Source: Pestalotiopsis fici W106-1 (taxonomy: Eukaryota; Ascomycota; Sordariomycetes; Amphisphaeriales; Sporocadaceae). Taken from it: a stretch of DNA of 64,000 nt. Positions 23,568 to 35,591 of the stretch are shown piece by piece. Position 1 is the stretch's first letter. Every line of letters starts with the position of its first letter. The notes beneath the pieces were generated by a model that made no database searches, was not told where the DNA came from, and saw only the letters and a program-made list of their open reading frames with translations. The position numbers were made by a program, and so were the translations under genes. The DNA is taken from NCBI RefSeq assembly GCF_000516985.1, contig NW_006917101.1:2410834-2474833 (forward strand). The letters are read 5' to 3'.

Positions 23568-25308
23568 ATGATTCAGGGCATATTCTATGCGAGGTTTCTG
23601 CCTCAGGAAGGTCAGCGACCAGTTTCCCTCTTTTCACCATTGTCTACACAACTCTCCGAATATTCGTTCACAGGGTCTCTCGTTCTCTCCCACCATTTGG
23701 CCCATGTCTTTTGATTTCATGTGAGATATCATGCATTACAGAGTTACCATACCTGTCTATTGAATTGGCCTCGACAAGATGCTAATTCCTGATTATAGGT
23801 ACCAAAATTGTGGCCCAGTCACCTCCAGGCTGCATCGTGGCCTCTCAGTTCTCGCTGGATGCAAAGCCACCGCTTGTTGACTTTGACATCATCCAAGAGT
23901 ACATCATACCCCGAAAGGCCTTTTTTAATTGTTTTATGACGGTCAATACGCCAGACAACAAATATACCCTTTTGGGATTCCCCGTGTCCATCCAGGATGA
24001 GCGATATTCTAGGAATGAGTTCATCTTCAACTTTGGTCTGGTGGTTGAATCTGACTGCGACGTGATACCCTATGAGAGGTTGGTCAGGAGACTAGCTACC
24101 ACATTCGCCGAGATGGAGAAACAAGGTGGTTATTTGAGCTCCGAAGGCAAAGTAGTCAATGACGGACGCCGGCCCATCGAGAGCTTGCTGGAGATTGTGA
24201 AGGAAGACCTCAACAACTATGGAGAATGCATGATTCCAGTCGGTAAGTTCCAGCGGCCACACGTCCTCTTCCCTCCCTCATCGTCCTAGGTGCCATCCAA
24301 ACCACCATTCTAAGCTTCACGCAACTGACATGCAAGCCAGACGAGGCCAACACTATCAACATGAAGTTGTTCCCATATCATCCGCCGCCGCCGGCGGTGC
24401 GTGGATGGCATGTCCCAGTCCCCAAGATGAAGCTCATGGAAATTGTGGATGCCACTTGGGACCTGACCCTACAAAAGCTGATTCCACACATTGACGGCGT
24501 CAACGATGTTCGGCGAATCGCCTGGCTTGCCGATGTGTCCTTGCCTCTGACACAGACAGCCTTGCAACACCTCTTATACTATGATACCATACTCCTTCTG
24601 GATATGTTCTTCTTTAGTGCCTGCTATGCCCCGCGCCCTGCAATCCACGACTTTATTTCAAACAGAGACGGTCTAGTAGATGAGTGTGCTAGCTACGTAT
24701 GTATTGGCGGCCTCTCTGCAGGTGATACGATTCCTACCTCGGCAGATACATCCACCGGTACAGTGCCAGGAGCTTCCGGTAGCAAGGCTACCGGCAGCAC
24801 ATCTGGCAGGAAAACAAACTTGAGCTCTTCCGCAATCTTGTCTTCGCAGCGAGTCTCCAACTACCAGCTGATCAAACTCATGACCACATTCTGCGTGGGC
24901 CGGTCCGTTATGGAGTGGATCAAACTGCACACGGACGGCGGATTTCCCGTCCTGAACCTCATCGACGTGCGACGCCTGGTCCAATTTGGAGTCATCAAAG
25001 GACTACTGTATCGTTTGCAGAAATATGTTGTTTCCAAGCAGTATCTCGCTCTGCTTGTTACAGGGCAAGCAAAGCCCTTGCGCGACAGCAAGCGGACAGG
25101 AGTGAAACCCGGGAGTCTAGGTGGAGAAGAGAATGGGGAAAACCAACATGTTGGCATCATTGGCGGTGATCCATTGCAAAAGTATACAGATGGATGTCAT
25201 TCTTTTGACCAGATTATTACTGAGCAAAATATGACGTCCCAGGAGATTGTTGACAAACTCAAGAGCATACCGGCTCCTGTGGGTGATCTCACAGTCTTTC
25301 ATCGGTAG
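23568..25308 (+). CDS. npr2: NPR2, GATOR1/SEACIT subunit (nitrogen permease regulator 2)
   Basis: Three exons: 23568-23610, 23799-24242 and 24341-25308, giving 484 residues. The start exon encodes MIQGIFYARFLPQEG, the conserved first strand of the Npr2 longin-like domain. It joins to TKIVAQSPPGCIV and then YIIPRKAFFNCF, both typical of Npr2. The C-terminal part carries the usual VRRLVQFGVIKGLLYRLQKY and ends PAPVGDLTVFHR. Npr2 with Npr3 and Iml1 forms a GTPase-activating complex for the Rag/Gtr GTPases that turns TORC1 down when amino acids are scarce; it acts at the vacuole. A low-complexity Ser/Thr/Gly insertion lies in the middle. The gene looks intact, and the first intron (188 bp) is long for this window. 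Confidence 0.92.
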
Positions 25309-26413
25309 CGAGAGCCGGTAATGTGGGCACATTATTGCTCGTTCAGCATCTTGGCAAATAGACACAAGAATCTCAACATGAACATTCAGTAGTGGACATC
25401 TTCAAGGATGCCCTGGTGCAAAGAAACTCAATCGTATGCTGCTTGTATGAGTTCCGTCTGCCATTTGACGGCTCAATCTCTGCTCTAGTCGGACAGTTGG
25501 TGAAGACTGCCTTTACTCAAACTGCCATGAATTCATTCATGATCACAAACAATCGCTCCTCTATTTTTCAACAGGATAACTATTCGGCATCTTCTGTAGG
25601 GAGCGGATGGTTTGATCAAGTAAGACATGCAATTTAGGCCACTTGGTGTTCAAGCAGAGCGCGGCACGTTCACGGTTGTGACGCCCCATTACAGGGCTGC
25701 CCCATTGAACCTACTCCTCCTGAGGCACTCGCTCCCTCCTGAAAAGCGACGAGTCAACATCCCAGGTAGCTGGTACTTACTTATGCACATGGATCATCGC
25801 AATTGGTCTCAGCTGACGTCAAATGACCAATTGCATCGCCATCGCGACATTATTGTTTTGCTTTTCTAGGCGCACAAGGCCGCGGAAGCTGCGGAATTGA
25901 AGTTGAAGCACGCAAGAAGATCACGAAAATCTTGAGACGCACTGACAAATGAGACATGTAGCTACTGGATACCATACTAGGCAGGAAATATTCATTGGGA
26001 CGGGACCTGTGCGAAGTGTTGGACACCTGGATCAATGGATGGATGGATACAAGTACATTTTTACAGTGCTCATGCAGTGAGTGCTCGGCGCTACCATGAC
26101 GTAATTGGAGAAAAGATTAGAAGCTCTGAGCTTGTTACTAATACAAACCACATGTCAATGCAATCCATTTTCTCATGTGGTGGAAAATAAAAAGGGCCAA
26201 TAGAAATCCCATGAATTCAAGAGTCTCATCGTTCATTACAACTTCAACAAAAAGGGCAATTGAGACGCGATAAAAGAAAAGAGAACCGTCTAAAGTGGAC
26301 GTACGCTGTACCAACAAAAGTGGCATAATTGACCTACTTCACCACCATACCCGCCAATAACGCCCGACTACAAAGTACCTACCTACCTACCTATACATAC
26401 CCAAATCAGCAAC
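25309..26413. other. Intergenic region
   Basis: No supported gene. A frame of 81 codons at 25392-25637 has no motifs. CTACCTACCTACCTA lies at about 26378-26392, just before the next gene. Confidence 0.45.
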
Positions 26414-27405
26414 ATGTCGAACCACGTCCTTCTGCTAGGTGGCAGCGGCAAGATTGCGCAGCTGTTGACCCCATTGCTGCTGCAGCGCTCGTGGACAGTC
26501 ACTAGCATTATCCGCAACCCCGACCAGGTTGCGAACCTGCAAAAGCTCGGCGAGAACCAGAGCGGGAAGCTGAACGTGCTTGTCAGGAGTCTGGAGGATG
26601 TCAAGAGTGAATCACATGCAAAGAGCCTCATCGATGAGGTGAAACCCAACTATGTTGTTTGGAGCGCAGGTAAGTGTTTCTTTTTCCCGGACGGAGGCCC
26701 CAAGCTGTCCGCCTCGTTCGCTATAAACCGGCGGAAGACCCGGCATTTTAGTGATGTGGTTACTTATCGTGAGGCTGACACTAGACTGAACAGGAGCTGG
26801 AGGCAAAGGCGCTCCCGAAAGGGTTTGTACATCCAAGTCAATTTTCAATTGGCCACACGTTCTGTTCCCCGAGAGTGTATCGCTAACGTGGCATATTTAT
26901 GAATATTTTCTAGACCGACCTTATTGACCGGGATGCCGCCACGTATTTTATCAAGGCCTCGGTAGCCACGCCATCCGTCACAAAGTTTCTAATGGTCTCG
27001 TTCACGGGATCGCGGCTACGCAAGGCACCATGGTACAGCGACGCCGACTGGACCGAGCAGATCAAGGCGCACGAGAAGCTTCAGCGCTACTATGAGGCCA
27101 AGATCGCCGCCGATGAGGTGCTATACCGCGAGGGTAAGAAGCGCCCCGACTTTGCTGCCATCAACCTGCGCCCCGGCCTCCTCACTGAGGCACCCGCCGG
27201 CAAAGTCGAGCTCGGCAAGCTCAAGAAGCCCAACGGCACGAGCAGCCGCGCTTCCGTCGCCGAGTTGGCCGCCCTATTACTCGAGAACAAGGACGTCAAG
27301 AGCGGCTGGCTGGATATGCTGGACGGCGACGAGGACCCCCAGGCGGCTGTTGAGCGGGTCGCTAAGGAAGGCGTTGATGCCGCCGAGGGCGAGCCTTTCT
27401 ACTAA
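26414..27405 (+). CDS. NAD(P)-binding Rossmann-fold protein (atypical SDR, YMR090W-like)
   Basis: Three exons: 26414-26669, 26794-26822 (29 nt) and 26914-27405, giving 258 residues. The N-terminus HVLLLGGSGKIAQLLTPLLL is a dinucleotide-binding beta-alpha-beta unit of the atypical SDR (NmrA/epimerase-like) type. The short middle exon restores WSAGAGGKGAPERTDLIDRD, which carries the conserved Gly-rich turn after the fourth strand. FLMVSFTGSR and INLRPGLLTEAPAGKV match strands 5 and 6 of this family. The yeast relative YMR090W is of unknown function, so only nucleotide binding is inferred. The intron donors are GTAAGT and GTTTGT. Confidence 0.82.
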
Positions 27406-28295
27406 GAATATGCACTGAATGCAAACAACAAATTGATTTGATCGATTGATTCTATTTCTGGTCAGTGCATCTGATTCAAGTGCTTGGCTTACGTGAATGA
27501 TTGATTGTTATTCCACGCATTTCAATTTCATGCACTCATCCTCACCATGCCAGGAGCAAATTGACTGCCGAGGCATCTCACTTCCTTGCCGGACTGTTCA
27601 ACTCGCCAATATGCCCAGCTTTTTACGCTATAGGAAAACAGGAAATGGTGCCGAGTGGCACTGGCTGGAGAAGGTGGGATAACCTTCTCCGCATATCCCC
27701 TGGCTTAAGCACGAGCACGGCGGCAACAGCACGACACGGCATACTCGGTTTTTGTTTCTACAGCTGCAGGAATTGGGAAATAGTGCAAGTTTCGCAATTA
27801 ATATATGTACTAGCTATGCGATAAAAGAGCCATCTAATGGTAAAACATGACCATGAGCACATTGTCACGCTTGGGACTTGCCAAGACTCGGATCCTACCT
27901 ATCCCCTCGAACCCGGATTTGGAGAAGTTGATCACGGGAGCCTTTTGCCTGAGCATAGTCAGTGTACTGATTTCTGTCCTCACATCGCCTCCTGCGGCAT
28001 TACCGTAAAGGCCGTCTTCTCCGCATATGAGAATCCTTGCAAGTAGCTGGCACAAAGTTGAATATGGGGATTTCTCGTGAAAGCCGGCTTGCTCGAATAC
28101 AAATTCCGTTCTCTTGGATATTTATCAATTTGCTCCGCAACTTACACACCACACTGGAACCTGCAAGACAGTCAGCCCGAAGCAAGTGACATTTCAAGCT
28201 CTGTAACCATAGTAGTCAAGAGGCTACACGGACTGTCTCATCAAATACTGGTGTTTTTACAATAAAAATTAATCATCAAAAGTTTTGCCATCGCG
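27406..28295. other. Intergenic region
   Basis: Promoter of the SDR gene and 3' flank of the previous gene. A stretch near 27904-27920 (CTCGAACCCGG) resembles the B box of a tRNA on the minus strand, but no acceptor stem or anticodon arm can be built around it. Nothing else is visible. Confidence 0.45.
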
Positions 28296-29289
28296 ATGAC
28301 GAGTCTATTGAAGGGCACCGCTTTCATTACAGGGGCAGCATCTGGTAATAATGCAGTAACATGTCTCCAAGTCTTGCAACATTCTAACTCTGGTGGAAAC
28401 AGGAATTGGACAACATACAGCACGCAGTTTTGCCAAGTATGGCATCCAGCGCCTAGCCTTGGCCGATATCAATACGAAACTGCTAGACAGCTCGATAAAG
28501 TCGTTGCAAAAACAGTTTCCTGGGATTGAAGTGTTGCCGCTGCAAATGAACGTGCGGAAGGCCAGCGAGGTAAAGTCCGGCATCGCCGAGACGGTCCAGC
28601 GCTTCGGCCGCCTGGACGTGGCGGTCAACAATGCCGGCATTGGCGGGACGGGGGTTCGCACGCACGAGGTCGACGAGGAGGAGTGGTCGACCGTTCTCGA
28701 CGTTGACCTACACGGCGTGTGGAGGTGCCAAAAGGAAGAGCTCGCCATCATGCTCGAGCAGCAAGATTTTGGCTACAGGGAGGGCCGCGGCCGTATCATT
28801 AATGTTGCCTCCATGTACGGCGTCATTTCTCCCCACATGAGTATACCCGCAACAGCATATACTGCAGCAAAGCATGGTGAGCCATCTTCCAAGTGCGTGT
28901 TGGATTATTATTCTTCTTCTCCGTCTAATCCGATCTAGGTGTAATTGGCTTGACGAGAGGAGACGGTAATGGATATGCTCAGCACGGCATCCGAATAAAT
29001 GCCATATGTCCTGGGTGAGTGTGTCGCCAAGCTTATTCCTACCCCTTCACCCTACCCGAGCAAACTGACCAATCTCGTACGATGCAGCTTCATTGAGACA
29101 CCCTTATTGAACACTTCTGGCGGAAGTGATGCGAATTCGGTGCTCGGCAAGGAAGTGAGAAAGGCACCAATCCAACGTATAGGTAAGATGGAAGAGATTG
29201 GAGATGCCATTACATTTCTTGCATCACCGCTGGGCAGCTTCATGCAGAGCGCCGCTTTGGTAGCCGACGGCGGGTTCAGCACGCAGTAG
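28296..29289 (+). CDS. Short-chain dehydrogenase/reductase (classical SDR)
   Basis: Four exons: 28296-28344, 28403-28876, 28939-29014 and 29088-29289, giving 266 residues. The joined N-terminus reads GTAFITGAASGIGQHTARSF, the TGxxxGxG cofactor motif, split by intron 1. LDVAVNNAGIGGTG (NNAG), a Ser in IINVASMYGV, and YTAAKHG (YxxxK) complete the catalytic set. AICPGFIETPLL and SAALVADGGFSTQ are typical for the C-terminal part. Cofactor preference is not certain, although LALADINTK (Asp after strand 2) favours NAD(H). It sits beside the regulator gene at the left edge of the catabolic set and could belong to it, but its role and substrate are not shown by the sequence. Confidence 0.85.
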
Positions 29290-29510
29290 GATTGATGTTT
29301 GAATCAAAATACTCGCCGTACAAAGTAATTGCGCCTCTTGATACGTGTGACAGGATATTGACACTGGACCGCAGCAGAAAGCATCGAGACACGGTCTAGA
29401 CATGCTTTGCCAAAGTGATAAGAAAATAGAATCATCATACACGCTATAGTCTGTCATCGCTAATCAATACATCAAGAAAAACCAGGAATACAGCAAGTCC
29501 TCTTTTTTGT

Positions 29511-32500
29511 TCAAAAACTGAAAAAGTCCAATTCGTGGTTCCTAGGTGGAACGGACTTGTCCGACTTTGATCCTGCTGCCTTTTCTACACTCTGCACCAG
29601 TCCACCTAGACTGATGGGGCTAAGATTGTTCATACCATTGTCGCCGCTTAGCCAGTCCATGTCTCCATCAGCCAGCTCTTTGTTTTCTTCCTTTGGGCTC
29701 GTGCTCACATCATCACAGAGCGAGTCGGCTCGTTGGGCACCACCATTCAACACCAAGCTCGCACTGAGCCCAGCTGGTCCCGAGACCCAGTCGGACATCT
29801 GAAACCCGCCATCTTGGTTAGATGCTGATTGCTCCTGTTGATGTGCCTGTGTGCTCCAGCTGCCATCGGTTGCTGGATCAACAAGCACAAAGTCATCTGG
29901 ACCCCGGCGATGGGCATCGTTAGCGTCCATATCGGTAGTCGAGCCTTGGAGAGAGTCCAAGGTGAACATGTTTGACGTATCTCCAAAGCCAGTAAACACA
30001 TTCGACATGGAGTTTGGTAGGTCAAACCCTAGTGAGCCAATACTCTGGGTTGATCCGGGAGGCGTCGGCTGCGCAGTGCCTGCGTCGGAAAAGGGCGCCG
30101 GCGGCCTCGCAAATACCGAGGCACGCCGGCTTGTTGCTTGCCTGGTCCGCTTCTTGAGCGCCGGGCCACCTTGTTCTGCGTCTAGGTTCTCTCTCCGCGC
30201 TGGCAAGATGGAGAAGTTTCCAGTTTGCCACGAGTGGGAGGCGGCGCCAAGTTGAGATTGCAAGGACCCAGCGGTCATGCCGGGCTGGGCAAACGAGTTT
30301 GTGCGGGTGCGATAAGGGTCTGCCATATCTTGCTTGAGCTGGACAATGATGGCATGCATCAGGGCGTCCATGCGCTCTGCAGGATGATAGGTCTCGCTCA
30401 TCTCGTGGATTGCCTGTGATATGACCTCGAGATAGCCGAGATAGCTGCGCCTGTCGGCGTCGTCCTGCTGGTGCGCAAGAGCCGCAACAAGGGCAATGGC
30501 GGCGGTGCCTGCGTGCTGGATTCCAGTCACAAAGATCTTCTTGCCGCTGAAACGCTGCCGGTGCTGCCAGCAGATCCGAGCCACCCTCATGGCCTGCTGC
30601 GTGCAAATGTTGCGAGAGAGCGATGTCCGACTGTCAACCATGATCGAGTTGGGATCACCCAGGCCGATTGAAGTCTCTGCTGCCGAGAAGGGAAGACCGT
30701 GAGACGATTCGGGGCTTTGGACGCCGTTCTCGGGGCTAGGATGTGAATGGGTGCTTGCATCATCTGTCATGGAGCCGTACTTTGCCCAAGACCGGTGCAG
30801 TAATATCATGGATACATGGTACTGCTGGTGAAGCAAAAAGAAGCTAAACGGTGCCGTCTTGATGTTTGCTGGTTTCCACGTCAAGTAATCAGGAAGTCTC
30901 CGGTACCAGTTCTGCAGTTGGCGGTCCAGGTTAATGACTTGGAGATAGGCATTGTCCTCTGCCTCGGCTGCCGCAAACATGTTTGGCTCCCTGCTGTTAT
31001 TGTTTCTCTTGTTGCTCTCTCGTATCTCCACAATACGGCCGGCCAGTTCCATGAGCTCGACCAGCTGGTCAAATATTTCTTGAACAAGGGCGCCTCGAGT
31101 CGGTGGTCTTGTAGGAACTTGCTGCTGCTGCTGCTGCTGCTGTCCATTGACATCTTTGGACAGCATGCCCGCAAACTGCCTCGACAAGAGGTCCATGCCG
31201 ATATCTTGATTCTTGATACTCGTGGGTCGTCCGAGAAACAGCGCCCAGTACTTGTCATAGATGACACACGCTCGCATGGTCATGTGTCTGATTGAGACTT
31301 CACGGTCTGATAAGCCATTGTTGCTGCAGTCTAGGTGTAGACCGACATCGAATGCTAGGCGGTTCGCCATGCCTTTTCTAATTGTTAGCTGCAAGTGATC
31401 AAGGTGATACACAAAGTGATTCAAAGATCCTCACCCGAGTACATCCAACCTGTATTATCACGACCGACTCCGCATTCCAGATCGCCCAAAAGAAGCAGAG
31501 CTTGTACACTTGGGATGCCTCCCGGCCTCTCTAGCTCAATATCGAGCATGTACTTTGCCTCGCGGTGCAGTGTGCTCTCGCGATTGCCAAGGCTGATCTT
31601 GATGATGTCCTCTCGGTCCTTGTCGGCAAAACGATAGCCCGCTGCCAGCATGGTGATGTGAAGGAATGATGAATAAAACTTGGGGTTTTGTGATTCTCGA
31701 TCCGTCTCAAAAGCTTCTCTATCGATCACGACTAGCACCCCATTGTAGTACTCCCAGAATGTGTCCATCAAATAATCATAAGTAACGGTCGTGAGAGATC
31801 TGATGATACGCTCTGCGCGTCGAACTTGCTCAGGAGGCTCTCGTGAGTCAAACTTGCTTGAAGACTCGGCATAGACGTGGCTGTTGGCCGTGGGGCCAAA
31901 GAACCGCAGACGGCCAGATATCTGGTCGAAGCTGAGATTCCCCTTTGTTGATAGGAGCCGTTGGATGACATCTTCCTGTGTCGAGTCTGTTGTAGTATGA
32001 GGTGTCATGAGGTGTACTGATGGCCTGGGCTCAAAATTCATTGGTGCGAGGTCTATGGCTGGTGGGATGGTAGTGGTCTCTACAGTAGCTTCCAGCGGCG
32101 GCTCGTTCAGCTCCATTTCGAGGACGGGAAAGTCATCAGTCAACGAGTCGGGAGGTGATGGTACCTCACCAGCTGGTGAAATCACACGGCTTGGTTTTCT
32201 CGGTTTTTCTACTCGCCGCTCGGTCTTTTTGGATTCGTCTTGAGATTCTGAAGTTTCCTGTCTTGTCTTGGAGGGGTGGGAAGCTTCTGGAGGGACAACT
32301 CCTTTTTCTGCAAGCATGCCCTCCAACATGTTGATTCTCTCTGACAGCGATGCCATGTATGCTTTAGAAATTGGCCTTGAATACTTTCATGATTAGTACA
32401 TGGTGATGAGACGTTGCGGAGATTGACCAAGCCCATGATCGACCATGTATATTACATACCTTCTCCTCTCATCATCATTCTTGATAATACACTCGGCCCC

Positions 32501-32719
32501 CGATCTCTTACACTGGTTGCACTCATTCTGACCCTTGGGCACAACACATCGTATCCTGCGATCTCGGCATGATGCGCAGGCTACAGAGGCACGGTGTCGA
32601 ACTTGCTGCTTGTTGGATTGCCTGGTGGTACCGGCTCTCGCTGATACGTTCTCCTGGTTGGAGATGTCTTCTTTGGACGTGTCGGACGGTGCGGCCCTCT
32701 TGCTCTGTGGTGCCGCCAT
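29511..32719 (-). CDS. Zn2Cys6 transcription factor with fungal-specific middle homology domain
   Basis: Three exons on the minus strand: 32719-32460, 32375-31435 and 31372-29511, giving 1020 residues. I start at MAAPQSKRAAPSD; an in-frame ATG 72 bases upstream adds a hydrophobic stretch unlikely in a regulator. The binuclear cluster is CX2CX6CX8CX2CX6C, with Cys at 48, 51, 58, 67, 70 and 77. The linker and a short coiled coil follow (RPISKAYMASLSERINMLEG). The middle homology region contains TGWMYSGMANRLAFDVGLHL, which spans intron 2. A run of eight Gln lies at 31119-31142. The C-terminus is long, Ser/Gly-rich and probably the activation region. The regulator lies about 2.9 kb from the first Baeyer-Villiger gene and is the natural candidate controller of that gene set. 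Its binding site is unknown. Confidence 0.9.
31119..31142 (-). repeat. Glutamine-coding CAG/CAA repeat in the Zn2Cys6 regulator
   Basis: Seven CAG codons and one CAA on the minus strand encode eight Gln within a disordered part of the regulator. Length could vary between strains. Confidence 0.85.
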
Positions 32720-35591
32720 GGAGATGAGTTTTGGAGGTCCAAGCAATTGAGTCACGATACAATATGACAGAGTCAAGAACAATATGGCCAACCACTTGCA
32801 GCGGTTACGAAGATGCTAGTTGAAGGCCAGATCAGATCAGACCAAATCACCCGAATGACACAGATGTATGGATTCAAAGATGACAATCAGCCCAAGATGG
32901 TACAACAAAGACAGCAGACCGCCGTCGCCGCCGCCACGCTAGATAATGTCGGAGAACCTGGACTTTCTGGGGTAAAGGGTCCATCTCCACGATTTACATC
33001 CTGGTCCGGTCTCTGGACTATCTCCACCCAGAACACGGGGTAGTATGAATGGGGTCTGTTCTCTTTGACCCGGCATCCGCCTCCATCGTTTTTTTTCTTC
33101 TTCTGAATTGGCATTCGGGCGGGTTCATTGGTCGTGTCTTGACGCGAAACACCGAGATACGGCGTTCCAAGCCCACCCAAATAAGTGTAGCTATACCACT
33201 TAGAGGACTTCAAGCGTCACATGGCGCAGAAATGGAAATCCACAAGGCTTGCATAAACCTGGGGGAGGCCTGGGAGGGGAGCTAACAGGGTGGGTTCGAG
33301 GTTGTACGCGAGACGAGACAAGATAGTCTGGGCGGGTTGCTTCTGCAGCCGCCCCACTGGACTGGCAACCCTCTCTGAGGGAAATGGTGAATGCATAGGT
33401 AGGATCAGGATAAGCCCTTCGTCCGTAGCCATGCAGTGGCGCTCGATGATCGTGACGTTATACCATGTTGTGTAATTATGCCTGCCCGGGACCGGTCTGG
33501 AATCAAACAAGAAGGGTCGCATTCGGGACTTATCTAGGTTGCCCTCAAAAAATCGCCCGACTTGTGTAATGTGTAGATAAGCCATATTATCATCGTGGGC
33601 TGAGACGAGTAAAGCCGGCGATTTGCACAGCCAGCATCAACACCAGAGCCAGGAGTAGCATTGGCAAAGAGACCAAGAGATTCCCTCCCCAGCTCCACTG
33701 CTTACTTGCTTCATAAAGACTCGGCCGAGGTTTATGCTTACGATGGCGCTTTCAACCGTCTCGACGAGTGGATTGAACGCTACACAGTACGTACTGGGCC
33801 TACTTTCCTCATTATCAACTTGTATGGGCGTCTGTGGAGGACCCTAAACTGGGAAGTGGTTCGGTCCCTGGCTCACCCAGTATATACAAAGCTCCCGGCT
33901 GGGAAATCCATTGGAAAGTCTCTAAGGTTAGTTAGCTCGTAGGCAGTAACCCAAGACACCAACCCTTCAACATAAACCTGGGGCAAACCAGGGGGGGTCG
34001 GCATTCTATTTTGCCATATTCGAATACCTACAGGGGTCCCCGCATTCTCTACCACCCCCCCATGGGCAACCGACTGGCCGCGGGAGTTTCGGTATTTAGA
34101 CCCCGCAGACCAGTGAATAATAAGTAGCTGCTCAGTCGACTCATGCTGCAAGACTTGGGGCTTCTCCTATGACTCGCGGTAGTGTTGGAGAGAGAATATG
34201 TACATTACCCATGGAATTGTGCGAGTGCTGAGATGACGATGAGTCTGCAAGGATCATCAGCCCCCCGCGCGAGAAGCCTGTATATAGGCTTTTGTTCACA
34301 GCTCAAGCCAATCATATACCTATATATCTAGTGAGATAGGTTTGTGCTGTTCTTGTTGGTCAGGCCAAGCATAATTCATTTGACATTTACGGCTCCGTAC
34401 ATTAATCGGTGGGTGAGGTGCTGCTGCTCAGGTAGCGTAGGTAAGTATCAACAATGCAGTGAACCCCCAATTCTTTTCATTCTATGGAGGAGTTGCACAA
34501 GGCATCTTGACATACCTAGTCGCAAAGATGGAGATGTTGCTTATTACCTTCCTGGCCCGAACATCAGCCAGCCCTTGTAGTATAGAGTGGGACATCTCCT
34601 CGACCTGTCGTGGTCATGTGTTTGCGGCAATAAGCCAGGAAATTTGAGTTTATTTCCATACGGCAGGCCGCACATTGTCCACATTACGGAAAACATGCTT
34701 CCTTTACACGTATCACGGCGGGTGCATAAAACTTGAGCATTGAGGAGCTGTGCCAAGAATACGCCTTTTTTGTAAACAAAGACAAGCGCCACCGTTTCCC
34801 CCTCCTCCAGATGCACTATTGCCAAAGTACTAATTATTCTCCGCGCCCCCCTCTTCCGCAAATGATTGGTTATAGTGCCATCTAGTTCCGAGGCAATGGT
34901 CCAGATCAAGAACTAGTCAGGAGCCAAAGGAACGATAGAAAGCTGATCCAGGCATACTATACTAGGCTAGCCGGTCACTTCACAGACATCTCCCATACAC
35001 AGACAGAGGGGGCTCGGGCTTGAAAGAGCAGTAACAAGCGTGAGAGATAGCAATAGAATGCAGATGGGAAGTGAAGAAAGGAGACGCAACGCAACCCCAC
35101 ACTCTCCTCATCCTATTATAGTCTCAAACTCGTTCTCTCCACATCCCGGATTGCATGCATTGGAGACACAAAAGTATTCATTGCTGCTAGCCTTGATGGA
35201 GTATCTGTAGTACGAATGATACTTGTCTTGGTCATGTTAGATGGCGAATGTGACACCACGGGTGGGCGCCGCCACTCGAGGACGAGTTGAGGAGGGCATC
35301 AATGCGTCAATCGACCCCTCTTCTTATCTCCAATTTGACGAGTCCTGCATTCTCAGAACAAGTACAAATCTTTGGTGCTTTGCGTGTGTATGGTGTTGCA
35401 TTTTACCAGATGAAAAGACCATGGATGACGTATGGAACGCGAGAGCGGGTATCCTATCTTATTCTGATGAGCTGCTCAACTGGCAGTGTCTTGTATCGAA
35501 CCATTGAGAGATCTACGAACACGAAAGAAGTATGTGGTTGGTGATTGTTTACATTATGTTCTTCTCGTTTCGGTCCGCATTTGTACTCTTC
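32720..35591. other. Intergenic region of 2.9 kb
   Basis: This lies between the regulator promoter and the 3' end of the first Baeyer-Villiger gene. Frames at 33217-33585 minus, 33661-33942 plus and 33873-34151 minus have no recognisable motifs. A short phrase (CATAAACCTGGGG) occurs at about 33254 and again at 33971, too short to call a repeat family. Confidence 0.45.

Noticed and set aside
25392..25637. 81-codon frame after NPR2
   Set aside because: The NPR2 protein is complete at 25308 with a normal C-terminus, and this frame has no motif or splice link to it.
27904..27925. tRNA B-box-like sequence on the minus strand
   Set aside because: The T stem does not close and no acceptor, D or anticodon arm can be built around it.
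33254..34000. Repeated CATAAACCTGGGG phrase at about 33254 and 33971
   Set aside because: Only about 13 bases are shared and flanks do not align, so chance is likely.
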